Shown here in pieces: positions 54,766 through 64,000 of a stretch of DNA of 64,000 nt (position 1 is its first letter; every line of letters starts with the position of its first letter). Source of the stretch: Simmondsia chinensis (Eukaryota > Streptophyta > Magnoliopsida > Caryophyllales > Simmondsiaceae); the NCBI GenBank assembly GCA_018398585.1, contig JAGTTD010000010.1:25057739-25121738 (forward strand), given 5' to 3'. The translations under genes were made by a program, and so were the position numbers. A model generated the notes under the pieces. It did not search any database. It was not told the origin of the DNA and was given only the letters and a program-made list of their open reading frames with translations.

Positions 54766-56480
54766 AAACCTAATTAGTCCTGCCTTGCACAACTATCCCC
54801 TAGGGACCTGTCAACTCATTGACTAAAACATTTTAAATACTAATGCCTCATTATCTCATCCTTTTGCTAACAAGTTGTGGAACAATATGAAACCTTCGAA
54901 GTCAAAAATCTTACTTGATGGGTTCTTAAGTTATTAATTACCTAGCTTCCATAGTGGACTAAACAAGACTAAATCGCTTTACACTTCGCCATCTAATGAC
55001 TCCCACTTCTGGGGTAAACATAAATTCAAACGTCAAACGTTAAGAATGCTTAAAGACATGCAACCTATGACAAACCAACATCCTTCCTCACAAACTCGCA
55101 CGTGCTCAATCTAGGAATGTAGTTGATTTGTCCTAGGTTTTTTATTTTGAGTTAATTAGATAGTCAAATCTTAACAACTTATTGCAATTCTACACCATTC
55201 TTAGTGAGTATAATGCAATCCAAATACATCACTTAGAAAGTCGCTACTTTCTTATTATGTCACTTGTGCACCTATGGCTCATTGACCATTTATTCAAACC
55301 CATAGGATTTGATTATCGTCATTAAATCTGCTATTCCATGATCTAGACACTAATTTAAGTCCATAATTGGACTTCCTTAGTTTGCATACTATATGCTCTT
55401 GATATTTGGCATTAGACTTGTCTGATTGTATCATATACATTTGTCCCTCAAGGTGACCGGTCATAAAGCATCGTTTTGAATTCCATTTGTCATATCTCAT
55501 CATAATGAGATACAGTGGACAAGAGTATCCTTATGGACTTAAGTATAGAAATCAGCCCGAAGGTCTTATCATAGATGATTCCTTCATTTAAGGTATAACC
55601 CATTGCCATTGATCTTTGCCTTGAAGGTCTGTACCTTCTCCCACTCTTCTCAATGTCTTGAAGATCTAATCTAATGGATTTAATGCCTTTTGGTGCCTCT
55701 ACAAGTTCCCAGATTTGTTAGAATACATTTACTCCAATTTATCTCTCATTGATGTGACACATTGGTCTACATCTCTATCCTTAAGAGCACTATTGCAGTA
55801 TTGAGGATCAGATTCATTATCATGCTCAACCATTAAGGATGATCAAATGAATCTATCAGGTGCCGTGATCATCCTCTCACTAAACTATGGCTCCCATGTT
55901 TTTCAGTGGAATTTAAGATTAACTTTAGTAAACATCAAATGCATCAACCAAAACAAAGTTGTATCATGCCATTTGAGATATAGTATCTCATACTGTCAAA
56001 TTCTCTAAAACAAGCTGACCATTACCCATTTATTAAACTTCTTGCATAACAAAGCTTTTGGTATGTAAGATTGAATCATCATATGAATCTTACCATATTC
56101 AATAAAACATTATTGAATCTTTCCTCAACACTTTTCAGTAAGGAAAACTAAGAGCTCTCCTGAATCCACCACTCTGATCTAATCGAAGTGACTTGAGTCA
56201 TCAAGTAAAAAAAAAATTTCCTTGATGAAATCCTTATAACTTTCACTTGCTCGAACAATCATTAGTTCACAAACATTTTGTGAACAAGTTCAAGCAACTT
56301 AGTGGTTTTATTGCCTTGTCTCTTAAAGACTCCTTAAGCCACCACTTGTTCAAACATGATTGGAAAATAGGTTATCATTTTGAATCTAGCTATCCTAATG
56401 ACCACCTCAAACTAGTCTTTGAATCATATTAGACTAATATGACCTAATCTCAAGTGTCATTAAGACCTTTATTTACTTCA
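54766..56480 (-). pseudogene. Copia reverse transcriptase and pre-integrase remnant
   Basis: 55294-55503 is open for 69 codons: MRYDKWNSKRCFMTGHLEGQ, YMIQSDKSNAKYQEHIVCKL, RKSNYGLKLVSRSWN. This is the RVT_2 palm, where intact relatives have the KTAFLNGHLEE block. Upstream pieces include SSLMVEHDNESDPQYCN. Near 56440 HLRLGHISL marks the pre-integrase domain. The YxDD box is not readable and stops are frequent. Confidence 0.78.
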
Positions 56481-57137
56481 GGAAAATCTTTTTTTTTTCA
56501 TGGTAATGCAGCCTAGCTTGTATTAGACACAGGATTGCCACAGGCAAAGTTTTCACTTAGGAAGCTATCTACTAATATACCTTTTAAATAAACATTTTAT
56601 TTGTAGACAATTGAGTTTATTTTCAAAAATAACTGAAAGCGATTTTATAAACAAAATCAAAAATGGAAATTGAATTTCTACAAGATTGGTTTATGAAGAT
56701 AGTTTATCGAAAACAAAACTATGTTCAAAAAACTTAAATCATTAATTATTAGTGCAAACTGAAACTATTGTACCACCTTCAGACGAAGGATACAACTTAC
56801 CATCGATAAGCTTCCTAGCTTACTTAAAACTCCACAACTCCTTGCAGATTCGATTGGTTTGGTCTGCAGTCCACCAGTAGATTAGTGGACTACCAATTAA
56901 TCTCGAAGGATTTTAAGATATCGAATACCTTAATCTAATGGCTTCCAAACCCTAGCAACAAGAATAGATGAGTTTCTAGGCAACTCTTTCTAAATTTTAA
57001 TGATCAGTCCATTTTTTGTTTTTAATTTCCGTATAGGGGTTCTTAGTTCCCTGAGATGAATGCTCCTACTAAGTAGACTCTTTTCTTAGTATCTATGACA
57101 CCTTTTTTCTCACTCTTTATACCTTCATCAGTTAGTA
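56481..57137 (-). pseudogene. Copia gag remnant, distal part
   Basis: Homologous to about 43573-44030 (AATAACTGAAAG, AGTGGACTCTTxxCTTA and GACACCTTTTxTCTCA blocks on the plus strand). No usable frame. Element F interrupts it at 57138 and it resumes at 62331. Confidence 0.55.
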
Positions 57138-57546
57138 TGTTATGATTCCTATAGATGGGGCTTGTGAAAGATTGTAATTAGAATAAGTCATAATGTAATT
57201 AGTAGCATAAGCCTTTGATAAGTCTTGTAATAAGGGAGGTCTAGTGGTCAAGGCCGGTCAAGAGAGGTCAACGGAGGTTAGTTGTTGGTCAAATTTGGCG
57301 GCTGCAGCTGGGAGGCGGTTAGGAGGTTTAGTCCATGTGCAATGTATCTTGTCTTAGTGAGTCGTAGTATAAGTAAGCTAGATTCTCTTGTAAGTCTCAT
57401 AACTTTGATAATTAAAATATCTTTTTGAGATCAATTCTCTCTCTCATCTAACTCTCTCCAAATTTCTCACCTAATTTCACTTCTTTTCTCATCTTAACTC
57501 TCTTCCATCCTAGGTTAGGGTTTGAGATTCAATCTTGATCTTAACA
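57138..57546 (+). repeat. 5' LTR of element F
   Basis: 409 bp, TGTTATGATTCC to GATCTTAACA. The 3' LTR lacks about 22 bp (GGCGGTTAGGAGGTTTAGTCC region) present here and has a few extra bases at its start. Confidence 0.9.
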
Positions 57547-57548
57547 TT

Positions 57549-57560
57549 TGGTATCAGAGC
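57549..57560 (+). other. Primer binding site of element F
   Basis: TGGTATCAGAGC, the exact tRNA-Met type site, two bases after the LTR. Confidence 0.92.
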
Positions 57561-59100
57561 CTCGTTTTAGCCTATCAATTAAGTTGAATTGCTTCAATTT
57601 AGTTGTATACGCTTAGGATCAAGGTGATTTGATATCAAATATCCTTCATCTCATTGCAAGTTGATTAAGAGTTCAATTTTGAGTTCTTGATTGATAAAGC
57701 TTGTGGTTGTTAATTGAAAACAAAAAAAAGGTTGAAATTTATTCAAAATTGAGTTCTGAATTCAAAAGTTAATTGTTGACAGTAAGCATTGATCAAAGCT
57801 GACAAGATCAATTGATTCATTAAGGATCGGTGTGATCTTGAAAAATTGCATTGAGTTACATTGATATTGTGATCTGTTGAAGTAAGATCAAGCTAGTTGA
57901 AGTGTTAACAGTGAGCAAGTTGAGCTAAAGATTGAGTGTTAGCTCAAGAATTCAATCATGATCTACAACACAAGCTTGGCTATGCGAACTGGAAGTGTTG
58001 TTGCTAGTTCGGTTTAGAAAGAACACGAGGCTAGAATCCTGTAATACCAGCAGCAACTCACACAAGGCTACAAGCTGACATTGCCACAATCACAGCAACA
58101 AATTGTGTAACAACAGTTACAAGTTCAGCAACAAATTTATGCGAATGCGGATTTTCAGCCTAGTGCAGTACAAGAACTAAGATGACCAAGTCTGAATTCC
58201 TTTGTTAGTTCTGCCAAAGCTGAAATTGATTTTTGCTGGGATGTAGCAGCTTTGAATCAGATTGATGAAAAGCTGGATCTTCTACTGGTTCGTGAGGGAT
58301 TGATTGGCCAAGTAGAAGCTGGACCTATTGTGTTCGAGAGTGAAGCAAAGCAATTGAGCTTGAATTGATCTATTGAAGATCGAGCTACTGTTGGAAGGTC
58401 AAGCAATTTGAGATCAACTTCAATTGAAGGTATAATTTGGGAATGTCTACCTCGAATTAGTGTTGTACGGCCTGAGGTTAAGGTGTTTCAATCTGGAGAA
58501 TCTGAAATAGATGTATTACATCCTGAAGAGCAAGATGCAGAATTGAATTCTGGTAGTGAGATCAAATCACAAGTGCAAATTACAATCTTGAGCATAAGGA
58601 AGTTGAGATGTAAGTTCATATCTCAGCTTGACAAGAAAATTAAGTTAATCGTTCACTTAAATAAAAAACAATGTTACTCAGGCAAGATGATTAGAGCAAT
58701 GGAGATACCAACTTTATTATATGAAGGAAATGCTCCAGAGTTTTTATGACTTAGAGCAAATGAAGAAATCCTTGAAAGGTTACATGAGTGCAAAAGGTTG
58801 GGATTGAAGCAACTTAGGGTGTTGTTGGTATCCATTGATAGGCTTGGTGCAAGTTCTTGGATCCATAGAAGCATCAAGAAGGCCAAGAAGAAATACAAGT
58901 CCTTCAACCAATGCACAAGTCAGGATGTTGGTGCTGCACAGCTTCCAAATATAGACCAATCAACTATTAAATCAGGAGCGAGAGCTGGAAATTCAGCTAC
59001 ATGTGTTGATCCTAAAGTCTCTTATGCCGCGACAGTCAGTGCTAGTGGAGCAAGGGAAGTTCAGTTTATTACGAGTGATCAGTTGAAATCAGAGATGAAT

Positions 59101-59206
59101 GAAATGTTCGACCGATTCAAGCAAATGTAGCAGGAGAGGATCAATAGTGGGATGAAATGTTCGATCGGTTTAAACAAATACAGTAGGAGAATGATCAAAA
59201 GAGGGA
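59101..59206 (+). repeat. Two tandem 53-bp units in element F
   Basis: 59101-59153 and 59154-59206 both start GAAATGTTCGA and share ATTCAAGCAAAT/GTTTAAACAAAT and GGAGAxxATCAA. Confidence 0.85.
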
Positions 59207-59279
59207 TGAATGAATGCTTTAGATGATGAGGCTGATTCAGCTAGAGAGCAATCAGAGGTTTGAAGGTCGAATGTCTCAG

Positions 59280-59311
59280 CAATTGCAACAATTGGCAATT
59301 GCAACAATTGG
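59280..59311 (+). repeat. Two tandem 16-bp units in element F
   Basis: CAATTGCAACAATTGG occurs twice in direct succession, with no mismatch. Confidence 0.95.
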
Positions 59312-61924
59312 AGGAAAGGTTTATTGATTTGCAAAATCATATCAATAGATAAGGAGAAGTCAGTCCTCCAGTGGAATCGAGTTCGCAACTGGAAGTGCTA
59401 TGTAAGGGCATTGATCAAGTATCAAGGGAAGCTCCTTACCTTTCACATTCAGCACTGAATCTAAGTATAAATGCAGCAGCACATCATTTGAATTAGGCAT
59501 CCGTGTATTCATTTGATAATGTGAAATTGGTTCACCAGCAAGATGAGGGTGTTGTTGCAGCAAAACAACTTCTATTTGACCCTTCACTGCTACAAGAACC
59601 TGATGTAACAGAGATTGATCTACACTAAGGCAAGGTGCTAAAGGTTGAAGGGAATTCTGTTACAAGTTCTGGTGCGAGTGTAAAGGAGAAGAATACAAGT
59701 GCTCATGAGGATGTGATACCTTAACCAAGTCAGTAGCAAGTTCACTTGCAGTAGGGGAGAATTCTAGTAGGAAAGGTTGCTCCTATGCAGCCTACTCAAG
59801 TGCTGTCACGTGGTTTACATAGAAACGATCAAGCCAAGTGCACTCAAGTGGTTAATAGAGTTGCAAATTAGACTTGTTGGAGGCCTTTTGATCCAGGAAA
59901 GATGTGTAGAGAGGCATTTGGAAGTACACAAGGGCAAATGAGATGTAGCTGTGCTAAGAATAATGAATCTTGTGGAAATTGTGATCAACTGAATTGGACG
60001 TTTGCCAATCTTGAGCAAACAGTTGCTGGAACATTAAGTAATTCAGAAGTGTCTTCAAGGGCGAATGTGAATGGAACCTCTTGTTCAAGGCTTAGTGCAT
60101 TACAAACTGAATCTTTGGTGCAAGATGATCGTATTGCAATTCAGTGGTGTGACGTTGGCAGTAAAGTGAGTTATGAGATGACAATCTAGAAGTCTAATGC
60201 AAGTTTTTGTTCAAGACTAATAAGAGGAATAAGGTGAAGAGGAGGTGCGAGAAGTGGGTTGATCCGGTGTTCTCCTTGCAGTACAACCCAATGTGAGACC
60301 TCCGGAATACTTGTTGTTTTCTTCTTCATTGCATAGAGGTGACAGGAAGCAAGTTGTTGAGGTAACCCGAGCTGAATTCAGCAGTACTGATGTTGAAGTA
60401 ACAAGGAGTTTGGAACAAGAGTTAGACGCTTTGATTGGTTAAGCAAAGAGTAAAGAACATCTTCCTCATGTTCAAGCCAATGTAAGGTCCCCTGAAACTT
60501 TGAAACTTAAATATTTGAGATATGTTTCACAAAAGTAAGAGGGTGTTGATGAGTATTGTCCGTTGAGTTCATTCTCTGGTGGCATACAAGTGGAGACAGT
60601 AGGTCAGTGTGTTAGCCATCATCAAAATGCCTTAAGTGAAGAGTTCAGCAAAAGATTAAGATTAGTTCAAGCTAGAATAAGTACACAGTACAACAGAGAA
60701 ATTGAGGACATACCAGTCCTTGTTTATGAGATATTCACAGCTGTTATGATGCTTCATTGACTTCAGGGGCTGGTGTATTTTGCAAGCATACTTGTGCTCG
60801 ATGTTAAGAGATTTGAGTATATTTGTTTGAGAAGATAGTGGATTCATAACTAGCCTTGATTAGAAGGAACCTTGAACCAAGATAGCTGCAGAGTACCTCT
60901 TAAACGCAAGGAACAAAATGAGATCTAAACAGGAGCCGAAGTCTTGGAGAACAATCTGGAATTGGTATGCTGCAAATTGTGGGCTGTGAGTTTTGCGATC
61001 TTGATAGTTCAAGTGATGACATTGTTCCTTTGGACTTTCACTATGACTATTAAAGACTTAGCTTGGTGGAGCAAAATTCCAAATCTGCAAGCCAAGGTCA
61101 CAATCGTTCAAGAAATCATGCGGGGAAGTTGCATTGGAAAGGAATGTGTTAGATGTTCTTTGTGCACTCGCTTTAAGCTTTGGTAAGTTAAGGGAGTGGG
61201 AGTCTATTATGGGGATAGCAAGGACCAAGACAGATTTATGGTGGGTTATGCAATGTTGGAAAAGAAGCTAAGACTTTCACATCTTACACATTCAGAATTA
61301 TCACACAATTAACAGGTTACATAGAAGCTGTTGTGGATTCATGGAGTAATTCATTTTTCTCACTAACAACAACATTTCATAGTATTAAGGGGACAACTAA
61401 ATGTGCAAGTTTGGCTGTGAGAAGTCTTATGAATCTATCAACAACTGAAAGCTTCCTTCACCAAGCCACGAACTGGGTTCTGTTTGAGCAGGAGCCATAA
61501 TATGCTTCCGGTCTGCACTACAGAACCATTAAAGTCTATAGTTAAGTATGTAAATTTGGAAGACTGTAAAACAAGAGTTGAGCCTACTAAGATTAACAGC
61601 AAAAGAGAGCTCAGCAAGATGGTGATGCTGGGCTGCATTATTTGCAACAAGAGGTTCTGTGGATTGGATGTTGGTAATTTGCTAGTTTGGTTTGATCTGT
61701 GTAGACCACCGGAGGGGTGCAATACATCCAAAAACAAAAAATGTACAGAAACCAAAATAATACTCGTTTGCTCAGCCGCATTTCAGATCCTGTTACATAC
61801 ATGTTCTGTTCAGGTCCAAGTATGTGCAAGGCAAGTTCCGCACACTCAAGCTTCCTACTTTACATCAATAGTGTTCTTCAAGGTCTCAACTCTCTTCTTA
61901 GATTCTTGAGGACAAGAATCTATT

Positions 61925-61931
61925 AAGGGGG
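61925..61931 (+). other. Polypurine tract of element F
   Basis: AAGGGGG directly before the TGTATTTATATG start of the 3' LTR. Confidence 0.8.
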
Positions 61932-62325
61932 TGTATTTATATGATTCATGTAGATGGGGCTTATGAAAGATTTTGATTAGAATAAGTCATGATGCAATTA
62001 GTAGCATAAGCCTCTGATAAGTCTTATAATAAGGGAGGTCTAGTGGTCAAGGCTGGTCAAGAGAGGTCAATGGCGGTTAGTTGTTGGTCAAATTTGGCTG
62101 TTGCAGCTGGGAGGTGCAATGTATCTTGTCTTAGTGAGACAATAGTATAAGTAAGCTAGATTGACTTGTAAGTCTCATAACTTTGATAATGAAAATATCT
62201 CTTTAAGATCAATTCTCTCTCTCATCTAACTCTCTCTGCATTTCTCACCTAATTTCACTTTTTTTTCTCATCTTAACTCTCTTCTATCCTAGGTTAGGGT
62301 TTGAGATTCAATCTCAATTTTAGCA
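61932..62325 (+). repeat. 3' LTR of element F
   Basis: 394 bp, TGTATTTATATG to CAATTTTAGCA, homologous to 57138-57546 along its length. Confidence 0.9.
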
Positions 62326-62330
62326 GAGTA

Positions 62331-62880
62331 ATCGCCATTAATTGATGCATACTAAACTAATTGAAGCACCTTGACTAGAAAATTAGGATCATAGCCTGTT
62401 GAGATTGACTATCAATATCTGCATCAAGAATTCCAGTTCAATTGTAGGAGCTATCATCTCTATGACACGCTCTTGAATTGAAAATCCTTAACGCACTCTA
62501 GTGTCAATAATCTTTCATATAAGGTATTCTCATACTACCTAATAGCCCATCAAACATTTTTCTCAAAAATTGGGCATCTCTACTATAGTCGATTTTTCAA
62601 GTATCTCATACTAGAATACATTTGATACTAATGTTCGAATCTAGCACTCAACTACCTCATTAGCCTAGGCCACTGTTCAAAAATATTCTTTTAACTAAGT
62701 AGATTTTTTAGCAATAAACTAGAGAACAACGAGCATCTTTAGTTCTTCTTATGTATAGAAGGACATTAGTATCAACAGCAATGCATTATAAAATTTAAAA
62801 AACAAGCAGTCTAAAAAATAAAACTGTAAACAAGTCATACAACATACTTAGACATATTTCTTTATTTTAGCAAACAATCA
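62331..62880 (-). pseudogene. Copia gag remnant, proximal part
   Basis: Resumes the gag interrupted by element F; matches 44040-44640 of the first copy (ATCAATATxTGCATxAAGAATT, TAGTTCAATT blocks). No intact frame. Confidence 0.5.
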
Positions 62881-64000
62881 AAGTATGGAGTTCACAATCC
62901 TATACAAGGATTTGTGCCGTGGTGTCCCAACCTAACTACCCAATACTCCCCGGCAGCGGGCCCGAAGGTAAGAACTTTTCTCTATTAATTTGGTTTTCTT
63001 GTAAACTCTTACTAAACAAAATTAACTCACCACTTTCCCTTAGCCTCGAAGGACATGCAACAACGCTCCTCAGGGAGGCTAACATAGTATCCTAGTCAAG
63101 TGTATACCACTATCTAGATATCCATACAAGTACTCCACGGAAGTGTTGTCGCACATGTTTTCTACACTTTAGTCTATCTCTAAGAGATCTAACCTTGTAC
63201 AACGCAAATGAATGCCCTCCTCAGGGAGCAGCGTCCATCTACTATACCGTTAGACCGGTAACGAAGGCCATGAAAATCATAGATATTCGCGCCCACTTGA
63301 TGTTTTGAGTAAGTGAAGTTTCCAATTGCTTTAGTGGACAAAATAGAGCATGAAAGCCACCTAACCATTCCCAGATGTATGCAATGATGACCTAACTAAT
63401 CTACCTGCTCCTCTCCGACTGCGGAGCTATATCAAGTTATCAGATAGGTGAGAACTATTCTCAATTAATATGTTTCCTACACATAATTAACTCACCATTC
63501 TTCTTTGGCCTCTGAGATAATATCACAGTGCTCCCTAGGGGTATAATATACTATCCTAGTCAAGTGTATACCATTGCCTAGACATTGGTACAAGTCCACA
63601 GGGTACTCCAGGGCAACGTGGCTGCACCTGTTTTCCCATACTTCAATTGACCTTGAAGAAGTCTAACCTTGTACACAGCAGATAAGATGCCCTTCTTAGG
63701 CAGTAATGCTTATCGAGTATACTATTAGACTGGCAATGAAGGCCGTGAGGACTCAACTTCTGAACCTTGCTCCTATTGATGTTTTTAATGGTGGATCTTT
63801 CTTTTAGTCTTAATTATCCCATAATCATTATTAGAATCATATTCTTAATTTTATTTAACTATTAAATAATTCCAAATTGCATTAGGTTGCCTTAATTATT
63901 CTACCTATTTAACTCTAATCTTATTAGGCATCATATAAAATATTTTTCTTTCCAAATAATTCAACAACTAAATGTTTAATTCTATTATATCTATTTGGAA
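62881..64000 (-). other. Leader of the second family C copia copy
   Basis: Two modules of about 460 bp: CTCCTCAGGGAGGCTAACATAG (63066) and CTCCCTAGGGGTATAATATAC (63531), each followed by ATCCTAGTCAAGTGTATACC and later by AGACCGGTAACGAAGGCC (63252) or AGACTGGCAATGAAGGCC (63728). They match the doubled module in 44800-45510. The window ends before the PBS. Confidence 0.7.

Larger units (their letters stand above)
57561..61924 (+). other. Interior of element F, gag-like traces only
   Basis: Early sequence reads MRTGSVVASSV then Q-rich codons (YQQQLTQGYKLTLPQSQQQ). Near 59050-59130 it reads SDQLKSEMNEMFDRFKQM, a helical segment of the kind found in gypsy gag N-termini. The longest open stretches are 113, 110, 95 and 141 codons with no domain I recognise. 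The 53-bp tandem duplication at 59101-59206 repeats the MFDRFKQ segment, and a 16-bp tandem duplication follows at 59280-59311. No polymerase motif seen. Confidence 0.6.
57138..62325 (+). mobile_element. LTR element F, complete ends, no recognisable pol (LARD-like)
   Basis: 5188 bp: 5' LTR, PBS, 4.4 kb interior, PPT and 3' LTR, flanked by TAGTA (57133-57137) and GAGTA (62326-62330), a 4 of 5 match. All parts needed in cis for replication are visible. I find no RT, RNase H, integrase or protease motif in any frame I read, and stops are dense. It fits a large non-autonomous LTR derivative. The tRNA-Met primer site suggests a copia or gypsy helper but does not settle which. Confidence 0.8.
52551..64000 (-). 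mobile_element. Ty1/copia element (family C, second copy), minus strand, 5' end outside
   Basis: 3' LTR C4 (52551-54749), PPT (54750-54765), RT remnant, pre-integrase motif, gag split by element F at 57138-62325, and leader with the doubled module to the window end. Same layout and orientation as the first copy. The 5' LTR lies beyond 64000. Confidence 0.78.

Overview
This window reads as plant nuclear heterochromatin, most likely from a eudicot. I found no intact host gene, tRNA gene or functional rRNA gene. Nearly all of the 64 kb is a nest of old, broken transposable elements: Ty3/gypsy elements of the Tat and Athila lineages, Ty1/copia elements with about 2 kb LTRs, a CACTA DNA-transposon end, a LINE-like insertion, a solo LTR, a long coding-poor LTR element and one SINE. 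The plant assignment rests on the Tat and Athila protein families, the plant mobile domain, the tRNA-Met and tRNA-Asp type primer sites, and a plant-type 5S rRNA-derived sequence.

Layout. 1-6679: minus-strand Tat element (5' LTR, PBS, gag, protease, RT, RNase H, integrase) with a plus-strand coiled-coil ORF behind the integrase. 6680-8437: right end of a CACTA element. 8438-15818: three copies of a repeat I call family A, plant-mobile-domain (PMD) coding, a copia gag fragment, and a composite inverted copia LTR. 15819-26992: an Athila element on the minus strand with both LTRs. 26993-31990: a plus-strand Tat gag-protease fragment split by a solo LTR with 5-bp target duplication. 31990-36034: a family A copy, a PMD plus coiled-coil ORF on the plus strand, and an integrase remnant on the minus strand. 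36035-39953: two copia LTRs in inverted orientation. 39954-46560: the interior, primer site and LTR stump of a minus-strand copia element, carrying a LINE-like insertion with an 11-bp duplication. 46561-47981: gag- or antisense-ORF-like remnant and another family A copy in the opposite orientation. 47982-52550: an Athila-type element that keeps gag-protease and its 3' region but lacks RT, RNase H and integrase. 52551-64000: a second minus-strand copia element of the same family; its LTR holds the SINE, and its gag is split by a 5.2 kb plus-strand element with good LTRs, PBS and PPT but no recognisable polymerase.

The most notable object is the SINE at 53030-53257. Its 5' half is a 5S rRNA-derived sequence with the internal polymerase III promoter largely intact. 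Its 3' half resembles the body of plant Au-type SINEs. A 16-bp imperfect target duplication bounds the whole chimera, so it moved as one unit. It landed directly beside the TATA box of a copia LTR. Other points of interest are the antisense PMD/coiled-coil ORF of the Tat elements with a possible promoter and spliced leader of its own, a hairpin next to the PPT of two Athila elements with a paired base change, a CACGTG box kept in all four copia LTR copies, and repeated cases of LTRs lying inverted to one another.

All reading was by eye. LTR edges given with TG/CA ends are good to a few bases; junctions between degenerate elements are approximate.
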